Below, piece by piece: positions 7,863-15,920 of a DNA stretch of 64,000 nucleotides; within the stretch, counting starts at the first letter, position 1; each line of letters begins with the position of its first letter. The notes below the pieces were generated by a model. The model was not told the DNA's origin, searched no databases, and worked only from the letters and a program-made list of their open reading frames with translations. The position numbers and the translations under genes are program-made. Source of the stretch: Gemmobacter aquarius (lineage in GTDB: Bacteria; Pseudomonadota; Alphaproteobacteria; Rhodobacterales; Rhodobacteraceae); contig NZ_CP028918.1 of the NCBI RefSeq assembly GCF_003060865.1, positions 1,910,001-1,974,000 of the forward strand, written 5' to 3'.

Positions 7863-8576
7863 ATGGCGGTTGTACTGATGCTCGGCTCTGCGCCGATGGT
7901 GACGCGCGCGGCAGACTGGCCGCGCAGTGGTATTGACGCGATAGTTGCGATCAACAACGCGCATGCCGTGCGTCCCGACTGGGATTACCATATCTACCCG
8001 TGGGATTACCCCGAGGACCGCCGCCCGGTGCCGAAGGCCGGTCAGGTCACGGTGCTGCAAGAGGATTTCGTGCCCGCGCAGAACGCTTATGGCGGCTTTG
8101 TCTATGCGGGAGGGACCATGGCCTTTACCGCTGGCTATTGGGCATTGCATGCGTTGCGGCCAAAGGTGATCGCCGCTTTCGGTTGCGACATGCATTATCC
8201 GGCGGGTGCGACGCATTTCTATGGCGCTGGCACTGCCGATCCGCTGCGGGCGGATATCACGCTGCAATCGCTGGAAGCGAAATCGGCGCGGTTGATGGTG
8301 CTGGCCGCGATGCAGGGTTGCGCAATGGTCAACCTGTCGGACGGGCCGTCGCGGCTGGTGTTTCCGCGGGTGACGCTTGGGGATTTGCAGGCAAGCCCCC
8401 TGCCCTATGACGCAGGTCTTGCCGCAGACGCGCTGAAGCGCGAGGCGGATTTGGGCTATGTCGTGCCATCAGGGCGTTACTGGGAGGAGGCCGACCGCTT
8501 CGATCCGGCCGAGTTGCGGGCGCTGGATGCGATGTGGCTGGCGGCGGCGCGGATGCCTGCGGTGGCGATCGCCTGA
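7863..8576 (+). CDS. Conserved-looking protein of unknown function
   Basis: A 237-residue soluble protein with no confident family. It opens with a Rossmann-like strand-loop (VVLMLGSAPMVTRAADWPR), then AIVAINNAHAVRPDWDYHIYPWD, FVYAGGTMAFTAGYWALHAL and AFGCDMHYPAGATHFYGAGTADPLR. The layout vaguely recalls DUF115/MptE-like or motility-associated glycosyltransferase proteins that report the position of an object by name, but I would not assign it. I prefer the ATG at 7863, beginning just before the first strand, because a purine run (GCGGGA) precedes it; the ATG at 7827 is the alternative. It lies between erpA and xthA. Confidence 0.7.
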   Translation: MAVVLMLGSAPMVTRAADWPRSGIDAIVAINNAHAVRPDWDYHIYPWDYPEDRRPVPKAGQVTVLQEDFVPAQNAYGGFVYAGGTMAFTAGYWALHALRPKVIAAFGCDMHYPAGATHFYGAGTADPLRADITLQSLEAKSARLMVLAAMQGCAMVNLSDGPSRLVFPRVTLGDLQASPLPYDAGLAADALKREADLGYVVPSGRYWEEADRFDPAELRALDAMWLAAARMPAVAIA

Positions 8577-8625
8577 CTTGTTTGGCCCCCTGTCCCGCCT
8601 TATGACGGGGCAAAGGGAGATGCCC

Positions 8626-9408
8626 ATGAAACTCGCCACTTTCAATATCAACGGGATCAAGGCGCGGATCGAGGCCTTGCCCGCGTGGCTGGCCGAGGCC
8701 AAGCCCGATGTGGTCTGCCTGCAAGAGATCAAATCGGTGGACGAGGGGTTTCCGCGCGAGATCTTCGAGGACATGGGGTTTGCCGTCGAGACACATGGGC
8801 AAAAGGGGTTCAACGGGGTGGCGATCCTGTCGCGGCTGCCGCTGGAGGATGTGGTGCGGGGGTTGCCGGGGGACGCGAGCGACGAGCAGTCGCGCTGGAT
8901 CGAGGCCACGGTGATCGGCGAGTCGCGGTCGGTGCGGGTCTGCGGACTTTACCTGCCCAACGGCAACCCAGCGCCGGGGCCAAAGTACGACTACAAGCTG
9001 GCATGGATGGCGCGGATGGAGGCGCGGGTGGCCGAATTGCTTGCCACCGAGGAGCCGCTGGCCTTTTGTGGCGATTACAACGTGATCCCGCAGCCAGAGG
9101 ACGCGGCAAAGCCCGCCGTCTGGGCCGAGGACGCGCTGTTTCTGCCCCAGACGCGGGCGGCTTACAGGCGGATCGTCAATCTGGGCCTGACCGATGCCTT
9201 TCGCGCGGTCGACCAGACGCCGGGGCGCTATAGTTTCTGGGACTATCAGGCGGGGGCGTGGGAGCGGAACAACGGCATCCGCATCGATCATCTGCTTTTG
9301 TCGCCGCAATGCGCCGACCTTCTGGTGACGGCGGGCATCGACAAGGCCGTGCGGGGGCTGGAAAAACCGTCGGACCATGTGCCGGTCTGGGTCGAGCTGG
9401 CTTTGTGA
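8626..9408 (+). CDS. xthA: Exodeoxyribonuclease III
   Basis: A 260-residue Mg-dependent AP endonuclease / 3'-5' exonuclease acting in base excision repair. All core motifs are visible: KLATFNINGIKAR, LQEIK (metal-binding Glu), YLPNGNP, GDYNVIP, the late NGIRIDHLLLSP and the catalytic SDHVPVWVEL. Length equals the E. coli/alphaproteobacterial norm. AGGGAG lies 6 bases before the chosen ATG, which decides against the ATG two codons earlier. It is transcribed in the same direction as the unknown gene upstream, with a 49-base gap. Confidence 0.95.
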   Translation: MKLATFNINGIKARIEALPAWLAEAKPDVVCLQEIKSVDEGFPREIFEDMGFAVETHGQKGFNGVAILSRLPLEDVVRGLPGDASDEQSRWIEATVIGESRSVRVCGLYLPNGNPAPGPKYDYKLAWMARMEARVAELLATEEPLAFCGDYNVIPQPEDAAKPAVWAEDALFLPQTRAAYRRIVNLGLTDAFRAVDQTPGRYSFWDYQAGAWERNNGIRIDHLLLSPQCADLLVTAGIDKAVRGLEKPSDHVPVWVELAL

Positions 9409-9543
9409 TCGAGTCACGAAGCCGTGATGCAGCGCGGCCACAGGGCGCCGCGTTTCGTTAACTAAAATAACTATGACATTGCCCAAAGGCGGGGCCGGAT
9501 GAACCATTTGCCCAAGGACATACCGTCCTTTGGGGGTTCAATC

Positions 9544-9867
9544 ATGTCGCGCCTTGCATCCGTGATCCTTGCCGGTTCCGTACTTTTCGCCAGCCTGCCT
9601 GCCCATGCGCTGGACCGGCGGGTGACGATCGTGAACGAGACCGGCTATGCCATCGTAAAGTTCTACGGGTCGAACACCGGATCGAAAAGCTGGGAAGAAG
9701 ACATCCTCGGGCAGGATGTGCTGCCGAGCGGGTCTTCGGTCGTGATCAATTTCGACGACTCGAGCGGGTATTGCAAATTCGACTTCAAGGCGGTGTTCGA
9801 TGACGGCGACGAGCTGGTGAAGGAAGCGGTCAATATCTGCGAGATTTCGACCTTTACTTATAACTGA
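9544..9867 (+). CDS. Small exported protein of unknown function
   Basis: A 107-residue protein with a clear type I signal peptide (SRLASVILAGSVLFASLPAHA, cleavage probably after AHA), leaving a mature domain of about 85 residues starting LDRRVTIVNETGYAIVKFYG. It has two cysteines (YCKF and NICEIS) likely to form a disulfide, and is acidic overall. It looks like a small beta-rich periplasmic domain; I know no function. The ATG at 9544 follows TTTGGGGG; an ATG 45 bases upstream would put a hydrophilic tail before the signal peptide. An imperfect hairpin at 9511-9534 pairs with part of this ribosome binding site. Confidence 0.75.
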   Translation: MSRLASVILAGSVLFASLPAHALDRRVTIVNETGYAIVKFYGSNTGSKSWEEDILGQDVLPSGSSVVINFDDSSGYCKFDFKAVFDDGDELVKEAVNICEISTFTYN

Positions 9868-9877
9868 GGGTGCGGAA

Positions 9878-9928
9878 CGGGGGGCTTTCTGCCCCCCGAC
9901 CCCCGAGGATATTTCCGGACAGAAAATG
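9878..9928 (+). repeat. Dispersed GC-stem / GAGGATATTT element
   Basis: A perfect 8-bp stem (CGGGGGGC, loop TTTCT) is followed by ACCCCC and GAGGATATTTCCGGACAG then AAAATG. This is the best-conserved copy of a family also found at 22304, 31653, 34937, 43604 and 50508, with diverged copies at 5305 and 32293. It lies in the convergent gap after the exported-protein gene, where the stem could end transcripts. Confidence 0.75.
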
Positions 9929-9940
9929 TGGGGGCGCGGG

Positions 9941-11116
9941 TCAGGCGGTCACGTCGTGGCGGTAGATCCAGTCGTAGCGTTTGAGCGCCATGCCGGGGGC
10001 GAGTACGCCGCCGAGGCGGAGTGCAGCATGGGCGATGCTGCGGGTCGGGCCTGACAGATGATAGGCGCGGGCCGATGCGTTGGCGGCCTGAACGATCCTG
10101 GCCGTGCGCGGGGCGCGGGCGGATTGGTAGGCGGCGAGCGCAGCGGCGGGGCTGTCGCTGGCGGAAAGTGCTGCGGCGAGCGCCCATGCGTCTTCGAGCG
10201 CCATGTTTGCGCCTTGGGCGAGGAAGGGCAGCGTGGGATGGGCGGCGTCGCCGAGGATGGCCATGGCCCCCTTTGGCAGGACGGCGTGCCAGCGTTTCGC
10301 GACGGGATGGCGGAACAGCCCCCATAGCCAGACGTCTTGCACCTGATCGAGCCAGCCCCGGACGCGGGGGCTGAAGTTTTCGAAGGCGAGACGCAGTTCC
10401 ATCGGGTCGTCGCGCAGGGTCCAGCCCTCTTCGACCCAACGGCGGCGTTCTTCAACCGCGACGATGTTGCGAAGGGTGCCGGAGCGGAGGGGATAGCTGA
10501 CAAGGTGGCGGCCGGGGCCCATGTGGACTTCGGCGACGTTCGGCTCGCCGGGGAGGCTGGGCAGCACCGCGCGCCATGCGACCTGATGGGTGAAGAAGGG
10601 TGCGACCTTGCCGGTGAGGGCGGCGCGGGCGGGGGAATGCAGGCCATCGGCCCCGACGAGAAGCGGGGACTCGATCACGTGGCCTTGCGCGGTGATGGCG
10701 CGGGGGCGGTCGCCTGACAGGTCGACGCTTTCGATTCTGGTCAGCAGGCGGATATCGACGCCAGCATCGCGTGCGCCGGTGGCAAGAAGACCGATCAGGT
10801 CGGCGCGGTGGACGAAATGCCAGCCCATATCGGGGCGCAGGCGGGCGAGATCGAGGCGGAGGACGCGCGAATTGTCAAAGCCGTCGCGCAGTTCGACCGC
10901 TTCGGCGCGGGTCGAGATTGAATCGACCGGCAGGCCAAGGGCGCGCAGAACGGTTGCGCCGTTGGGGCTGATCTGGAGGCCCGCCCCGACCTCGCGGATC
11001 GCATCGGCCTGTTCCAGCACGGTGACAGAGGCACCGCGCAGAGCGAGCGCACGGGCAAGGGCCAGACCGGCTACGCCTGCGCCGAGGATGGTTACCGGCT
11101 GTCCGATCAGGCTCAT
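9941..11116 (-). CDS. FAD-dependent aromatic-ring monooxygenase-like protein
   Basis: A 391-residue flavoprotein monooxygenase of the UbiH/salicylate-hydroxylase (PHBH-fold) class, which uses NAD(P)H and O2 to hydroxylate an aromatic substrate. The dinucleotide fold VTILGAGVAGLALARALA is at residues 8-25, then EVGAGLQISPNG, the DG motif LLVGADGLHSPAR, and the FAD ribose motif ILGDAAHPTLPFLAQGANMALEDA. The EVGAGLQISPNG box is typical of the salicylate/3-hydroxybenzoate 6-hydroxylase subgroup. No catabolic genes adjoin it, so the substrate is open. It stands alone between the exported-protein gene and dksA on the same strand as dksA. Confidence 0.87.
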   Translation of the reverse strand: MSLIGQPVTILGAGVAGLALARALALRGASVTVLEQADAIREVGAGLQISPNGATVLRALGLPVDSISTRAEAVELRDGFDNSRVLRLDLARLRPDMGWHFVHRADLIGLLATGARDAGVDIRLLTRIESVDLSGDRPRAITAQGHVIESPLLVGADGLHSPARAALTGKVAPFFTHQVAWRAVLPSLPGEPNVAEVHMGPGRHLVSYPLRSGTLRNIVAVEERRRWVEEGWTLRDDPMELRLAFENFSPRVRGWLDQVQDVWLWGLFRHPVAKRWHAVLPKGAMAILGDAAHPTLPFLAQGANMALEDAWALAAALSASDSPAAALAAYQSARAPRTARIVQAANASARAYHLSGPTRSIAHAALRLGGVLAPGMALKRYDWIYRHDVTA

Positions 11117-11224
11117 GTCGCTTCCCCGTCACGCAAAACGCCGGACCTGTGCGGTCCGGCGTCATTCTTTGCGCATCGGGCGCGGGGTTCAAGCCCCCTG
11201 CACCCACCCTGCCCTGCGACCAAG

Positions 11225-11647
11225 TCACTCGTCGCGGTGGACCTTTTCGCGGCGTTCGTGCTTTTCCTGCGCTTCCAGCGTCATGGTGGCGATGGGGCGG
11301 GCATCGAGGCGCTTGAGGCTGATGGGTTCGCCCGTCATCTCGCAATAGCCGTATTCGCCGTTGTCGATGCGGCGCAAGGCGGCGTCGATCTTGGAGACGA
11401 GTTTGCGCTGGCGGTCGCGGGTGCGAAGTTCGAGCGCGCGGTCGGTTTCTTCGGAGGCGCGGTCGGCGATGTCGGGGACGTTGCGAGCCGAATCTTGCAG
11501 GTTGTCGATCGTCTCGGCGGATTGTTCGATGAGTTCCGCTTTCCAGTTGATAAGCTTGCGGCGGAAATATTCAAGCTGGCGGTCATTCATGAACGGCTCG
11601 TCCTCGGCGGGACGGTAATCGTCTGGCAGGAACACCTCGGGCTTCAT
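11225..11647 (-). CDS. dksA: RNA polymerase-binding transcription factor DksA (zinc finger degenerate)
   Basis: A 140-residue DksA that enters the RNA polymerase secondary channel and, with ppGpp, adjusts initiation at rRNA and biosynthetic promoters. The coiled-coil tip carries D59-x-x-D62-x-A64, equal to the functional DxxDxA of E. coli. At the four zinc-ligand positions it has C102, T105, T123 and A126, so only one cysteine remains and zinc should not bind. Zinc-independent DksA proteins are known (for example P. aeruginosa DksA2). The chosen ATG has GGAGAG upstream and gives MKPEVFLPDDYRP; a longer in-frame start adds 17 residues and lacks such a site. Divergent from the MoxR gene. Confidence 0.93.
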   Translation of the reverse strand: MKPEVFLPDDYRPAEDEPFMNDRQLEYFRRKLINWKAELIEQSAETIDNLQDSARNVPDIADRASEETDRALELRTRDRQRKLVSKIDAALRRIDNGEYGYCEMTGEPISLKRLDARPIATMTLEAQEKHERREKVHRDE

Positions 11648-11818
11648 GGCTGCTCTCTCCAAGTCTTCGGATCGCTCCGACAGGTGGCTTGCTGTCATGA
11701 CGCGCTCCCCAATTGCGGGTGCATCTAGACTATCGGCGGGGCGTTGTCACTAGCGGTTGCGACGAAATCGCGGCGTCGTTAGGGTCGGCACGTTCCATGC
11801 AAAAACGGTTTGCCCGCG

Positions 11819-12652
11819 ATGAAGTTCACCTCGACCGCAAGATATATCGCCACCGACGCGTTGACGCTGGCGGTGAACGCCGCAGTGACGCTGGAGCGGC
11901 CCTTGCTGGTGAAAGGGGAACCGGGGACGGGAAAGACCGAGCTTGCGCGGCAGGTGGCGGCGTCGCTGGGGCTGCCGTTGATCGAATGGCATGTGAAATC
12001 GACGACGCGGGCGCAGCAGGGACTGTATGAGTACGATGCGGTGAGCCGTTTGCGCGACAGCCAGTTGGGCGAGGCGCGGGTTCAGGATGTGAACGCCTAT
12101 ATCCGCAAGGGCAAGCTGTGGCAGGCGTTCGAGGCGGCGGGCAAGGTGGTGCTGCTGATCGACGAAGTGGACAAGGCGGATATCGAATTTCCCAACGATC
12201 TGCTCCAGGAATTGGACCGGATGGAGTTCCATGTCTACGAGACCGGCGAGACGGTGCGGGCGCGGCACCGGCCCGTGGTCATCATCACCTCGAACAACGA
12301 GAAGGATCTGCCCGACGCGTTCTTGCGGCGGTGCTTCTTTCATTTCATCCGCTTTCCCGATGCCGAGACGCTGCGGGCGATCGTCGGCGTGCATTTTCCG
12401 CGGATCAAGGAGGATCTGCTGGCGGCGGCGCTGGCGCAGTTCTACGAGATTCGCGATGTGCCGGGGTTGAAGAAGAAGCCGAGCACGTCGGAGGTGCTGG
12501 ACTGGCTGAAGCTGATCCTGGCCGAGGATCTGACGGCCGAGGATCTGCGGCGCGAGGGTAGGTCACTTTTGCCCAAGCTGCATGGCGCGCTGCTCAAGAC
12601 CGAGCAGGACATCCATCTGTTCGAGCGGCTGGCCTTTGCGGCGCGGCGGTAA
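11819..12652 (+). CDS. MoxR-family AAA ATPase
   Basis: A 277-residue AAA+ ATPase of the MoxR group, which acts with VWA-domain proteins in metal-centre insertion or protein-complex maturation. Walker A is GEPGTGKT at residues 33-40, Walker B VVLLIDEVDKAD at 110-121, and sensor 1 VVIITSNNEKDLPDAFLRR follows. A VWA/CoxE-like partner is 2.1 kb downstream on the same strand, after a DUF2927 lipoprotein and a small membrane protein. No carbon monoxide dehydrogenase or methanol dehydrogenase genes are near, so the client is unknown. The ATG at 11819 has no strong ribosome binding site; a TTG nine bases earlier is in frame. Confidence 0.88.
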   Translation: MKFTSTARYIATDALTLAVNAAVTLERPLLVKGEPGTGKTELARQVAASLGLPLIEWHVKSTTRAQQGLYEYDAVSRLRDSQLGEARVQDVNAYIRKGKLWQAFEAAGKVVLLIDEVDKADIEFPNDLLQELDRMEFHVYETGETVRARHRPVVIITSNNEKDLPDAFLRRCFFHFIRFPDAETLRAIVGVHFPRIKEDLLAAALAQFYEIRDVPGLKKKPSTSEVLDWLKLILAEDLTAEDLRREGRSLLPKLHGALLKTEQDIHLFERLAFAARR

Positions 12653-13113
12653 ACGATTCGCATGATTCTGCCGTGATTTGGCCAAGGTTTCGCCACAATG
12701 TGGTAACAAAACTGTCTGTAAATGACATATTTTGAAATATTACGTGATACTTGTGTGGCCGATCTAGCGGTTCGCGCAAAGCAGCCCTCCAAGGGTTGAT
12801 CCGGTTTCGGGCACGAAGATTCCCGCAAGTTGACACCGGAGTGCCCAAGTGCGGACACTTGCGCGGGGTTTTCTGTCCCTGTCGGTTGTGCGTTTGAATG
12901 GTGTCGAAGTGTTGGTGTCCCTCTGTCCCCTTTTGCCGGTTTCGCGCCTTGCGCGGCGCTTGGTCATGGCAGAGACACGGCTTGCCACAGACGCGCGCCG
13001 GTCCGGCCGGAGGATGCGGGGGCATCCTTGCGGGCGGGTGACAGATGCCACGGGCATCGCGAGCGGCCGGATCGTCCTGCCGTCGTACCAGTGCCAAGAA
13101 CGAGCTGCCATAC
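12653..13113. other. 461-base gap without a gene: AT-rich segment and small palindromes
   Basis: I see no convincing reading frame here; longer open frames lack a start signal and resemble no family. Bases 12660-12760 are unusually AT-rich for this window. They hold a palindrome ATATTT-TG-AAATAT at 12727-12740 and a possible promoter (ATGACA at 12722, GATACT at 12746, spacing 18). CAAGTG-CGGA-CACTTG at 12846-12861 is a further small hairpin, and GATGCC-ACG-GGCATC at 13044-13058 another. The gap probably carries the promoter of the DUF2927 lipoprotein and a long leader. Confidence 0.4.
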
Positions 13114-14517
13114 ATGTATATTCCAACGCCTCTCCGCGCCATGCGCCGGACACTGCCCCTATTCGCGCTTTTGCTGGGGGCCTGCGCCCAGATGCCTGTT
13201 GCCGAAGTGACGATGAACCGCGGGCAGGATTCGGTTTCGGGTCTTGGCCAGCCTGCGATGCAGAGTTTTCCGGGGCGGGCCGGTAGCGCGCCGCAGTATT
13301 CCAACGCGGAAATCGCGGCGGATATGCTGGAATTGCAGTTCCAGATGGAGAGCGGGCGCTCTTTGCCGGTGCTGAGCCGGTTCGAGGGTCCGATCTCCAT
13401 CGGTCTGACCGGAGACGTGCCCGCCACCGCGCCGGTCGATCTGGCGCGGGTGATCCGGCGCTTCCAGACCGAGGCCGGTCTGAATGTGGGCTTGGCGCCC
13501 AAGGGAGTGGTCCCCAGCATCACCATGGAATTCGTGCCGCGCTCGGCCTTGTCGAAGATGGTGCCTTCGGCGGCCTGTTTCGTGGTGCCGCGTGTGACGT
13601 CGTTTGCCGAGTACCGCGCCAACCGTGCCGCCCCCGACACGGACTGGACCACGGTGGTGGAGCGCAAACATGTGGCGATCTTTGCGCCCTCGGACACGTC
13701 GCCGCAGGAAGTGCGGGACTGTCTGCATGAAGAGGTCGCCCAGGCCATGGGGCCGCTGAACGACCTGTACCGTTTGTCGGATTCGGTTTTCAACGACGAC
13801 AACTTTCACACGGTGCTGACCGGCTTCGACATGCTGGTGCTGCGGGCGCACAACGACCCTGCCCTGCACAGCGGCATGACCAAGGCCGAGGTTGCAGCAC
13901 GCCTGCCGGCGATTCTGGCGCGGCTGAACCCGCGGGGCGAGGCGATCGGCCGTATGGGCGATCTGAGCGTGACGCCGCGCGCATGGGAAGCGGCGGTCGG
14001 GGCAGCTTTGGGGCAGCGCGGGTCGCCTGCGGCACGCAAGGCGGCGGCCGAGCGGATGCTGTCTATCGCCCGCGCGCAGGGCTGGCAGGACGGGCGGATG
14101 GCGTTCAGCCTGTTTGCCTGGGCCCGTTCGAATGTGAAGGGCGATTTTCCTGCTTCCGTTGCGGCCTTCCGCAAGGCGGGCGAGATTTACCGCAGCCTGC
14201 CGGGCGGCACTATTCAGGCCGCGCATGTGGATATGCAGCTTGCGGCCTTTGCCGTGGCGCAGGGGCAGTCGAAAGACGCGCTGGCGCTGACCGACCGCGC
14301 CTGGCCGGTGATAAACGCGGCCGAGAACGCATCGCTTCTGGCAACGCTCTACATGATACGGGCGCAGGCGCTTGACCGGTTGGGGATGCGGGCGGAAAGC
14401 CGCGAGGCGCGTCTCGACAGTCTGGGTTGGGCACGGTATGGGTTCGGCTCTGACGCGCAGGTCCGCGCCCGCATGAACGAGATTGCGGGTCTGGCGGGCG
14501 GTGCGGGCAAGGGCTGA
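13114..14517 (+). CDS. DUF2927-containing lipoprotein
   Basis: A 467-residue predicted lipoprotein. The lipobox LLGAC follows the hydrophobic stretch MRRTLPLFALLL, and the DUF2927 region is recognised by DCLHEEVAQAMGPLNDLYRL and SVFNDDNFHTVLTGFDMLVLRA. The C-terminal 170 residues look like helical repeats (RMLSIARAQGWQDGRMAFSL, then AAFAVAQGQSKDALAL), similar to TPR/Sel1-like packing. I place the start at the ATG at 13114, nine codons before the other candidate ATG (13141), because a GAGC purine box precedes it; both leave the lipobox intact. It sits between the MoxR ATPase and its VWA partner, which suggests a linked role at the membrane. Confidence 0.78.
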   Translation: MYIPTPLRAMRRTLPLFALLLGACAQMPVAEVTMNRGQDSVSGLGQPAMQSFPGRAGSAPQYSNAEIAADMLELQFQMESGRSLPVLSRFEGPISIGLTGDVPATAPVDLARVIRRFQTEAGLNVGLAPKGVVPSITMEFVPRSALSKMVPSAACFVVPRVTSFAEYRANRAAPDTDWTTVVERKHVAIFAPSDTSPQEVRDCLHEEVAQAMGPLNDLYRLSDSVFNDDNFHTVLTGFDMLVLRAHNDPALHSGMTKAEVAARLPAILARLNPRGEAIGRMGDLSVTPRAWEAAVGAALGQRGSPAARKAAAERMLSIARAQGWQDGRMAFSLFAWARSNVKGDFPASVAAFRKAGEIYRSLPGGTIQAAHVDMQLAAFAVAQGQSKDALALTDRAWPVINAAENASLLATLYMIRAQALDRLGMRAESREARLDSLGWARYGFGSDAQVRARMNEIAGLAGGAGKG

Positions 14518-14562
14518 CAGGCGGGGCGCTGTGCCCCCGCCGATATCGGGGGCGCTGACGGA

Positions 14563-14727
14563 ATGATCGTGATTGCTGGGCTGGTCATCGGGGCGGCCAT
14601 CGGGGCGCGGACGGCGTTGAAGCGGGGCGGGCGCAAGCTCGACGCAGCTCAATACGGGGCGGCTTATGGCATCCTGTTCGCGCTTGTCGGTCTGGTCATC
14701 ACCATCGTCGTCGGTCGCATCGTCTAG
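14563..14727 (+). CDS. Small two-helix membrane protein (54 aa)
   Basis: A 54-residue protein made of two hydrophobic segments: residues 1-15 (MIVIAGLVIGAAIGA) and 33-53 (GAAYGILFALVGLVITIVVG), joined by a basic loop with LKRGGRKLDAAQYG. A GACGGA box precedes the ATG, and the VWA gene starts 11 bases after the stop with its own strong GGAGGGG site, so the two are co-translated neighbours. No family recognised. The basic loop predicts both ends facing out. Below usual gene-finder length limits but well supported by context. Confidence 0.7.
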   Translation: MIVIAGLVIGAAIGARTALKRGGRKLDAAQYGAAYGILFALVGLVITIVVGRIV

Positions 14728-14738
14728 CGGAGGGGCGG

Positions 14739-15920
14739 ATGTTACTGCCCTTTTTCGCAACTTTGCGGGCCGAGGGCGTTCCGGTTTCGATCGGGGAATT
14801 CCTGACTTTTCTGGATGGCGTATCGGCGGGGATTGCCGGATATGACATTGACGGGTTCTACCATCTGGCGCGGGTGTCGATGGTCAAGGACGAAGCGCAT
14901 CTGGACCGCTTCGATCGTGCTTTTTCCATGTCGTTCAGCGGGTTGGAGCGCATAGACGATGCGGCGGTGCTCGACGCGCTGGAGGTGCCGCGCGACTGGC
15001 TGGAGAAGCTGGCCGAAAAGCACCTGACGCCCGAAGAACGCGCCGAGGTGCAGGCGGCGGGCGGGTTTGCCGCGCTGATGGAGCGGTTGCGGCAACGGCT
15101 GGCCGAGCAGCGCGCGCGACATCAGGGCGGAAGCAAATGGATCGGGACAGCGGGAACCTCGTCCTTCGGGGCCTACGGCTACAACCCCGAAGGCGTGCGG
15201 ATCGGGCAGGAAGAAAGCCGCCACCGCAGTGCGGTCAAGGTATGGGACCGGCGCGAGTTCCGCGATCTGGACGACGGGGTGGAACTGGGGACGCGAGGGA
15301 TCAAGCTGGCGCTGCGCCGGTTGCGGCGCTGGGCGCGGGACGGGGCGGCCGAGGAATTGGACCTCGACGGCACGATCCGCGCCACGGCCGAACGCGGCTG
15401 GCTTGACGTGCAGACGAGGCCTGAACGGCGCAACGCTGTGAAGGTGCTGCTTTTCCTTGACGTGGGCGGGTCGATGGACCCGCATGTGCAGGTGATGGAA
15501 GAGCTGTTCAGCGCGGCGAAGTCCGAGTTCAAGACGCTGGAAAGCTGGTATTTCCACAATTGCCTGTACGAAGGCGTCTGGCGCGACAATGCGCGGCGGC
15601 GCGCGGCGCAGGTGGCGACGTGGGACTTGCTCCGGACGCACGGGCAGGACTGGACCTGCATCTTTGTCGGCGATGCGGCAATGAGCCCCTATGAGATCTT
15701 GCATCCGGGGGGTGCCAACGAACATTGGAACGCCGAAAGCGGGCGGGTCTGGCTGGAGCGGGCCTGCGCGCAATGGCCGCGGCATCTGTGGATCAACCCC
15801 GTGCCGGAAGCGCATTGGCAACACACGCAATCGACGCGCATGATCGGTGACATCTTCGGCGGGCGCATGGTGCCGATGACGCTGGAAGGGTTGGTGCGGG
15901 GCATGGGGGTATTGCGATGA
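14739..15920 (+). CDS. VWA domain protein, CoxE-like
   Basis: A 393-residue CoxE-like von Willebrand factor A protein. The N-terminal ~150 residues match the CoxE region (LPFFATLRAEGVPVSIGEFLTFL). The VWA domain begins near residue 235, with a metal site reading D241-VGGS instead of DxSxS, followed by the family's FHNCLYEGVW and VGDAAMSPYEI. In CO dehydrogenase systems CoxD (a MoxR ATPase) and CoxE act together in active-site maturation; here the MoxR gene lies upstream in the same direction. GGAGGGG precedes the ATG. The next gene overlaps its stop by four bases. Confidence 0.88.
   Translation: MLLPFFATLRAEGVPVSIGEFLTFLDGVSAGIAGYDIDGFYHLARVSMVKDEAHLDRFDRAFSMSFSGLERIDDAAVLDALEVPRDWLEKLAEKHLTPEERAEVQAAGGFAALMERLRQRLAEQRARHQGGSKWIGTAGTSSFGAYGYNPEGVRIGQEESRHRSAVKVWDRREFRDLDDGVELGTRGIKLALRRLRRWARDGAAEELDLDGTIRATAERGWLDVQTRPERRNAVKVLLFLDVGGSMDPHVQVMEELFSAAKSEFKTLESWYFHNCLYEGVWRDNARRRAAQVATWDLLRTHGQDWTCIFVGDAAMSPYEILHPGGANEHWNAESGRVWLERACAQWPRHLWINPVPEAHWQHTQSTRMIGDIFGGRMVPMTLEGLVRGMGVLR

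Noticed and set aside
12830..13286. Overlapping open frames in the gap before the DUF2927 gene
   Set aside because: Frames of 126-145 codons exist on both strands, but none has a ribosome binding site, a family motif or a hydrophobic pattern that would support it.
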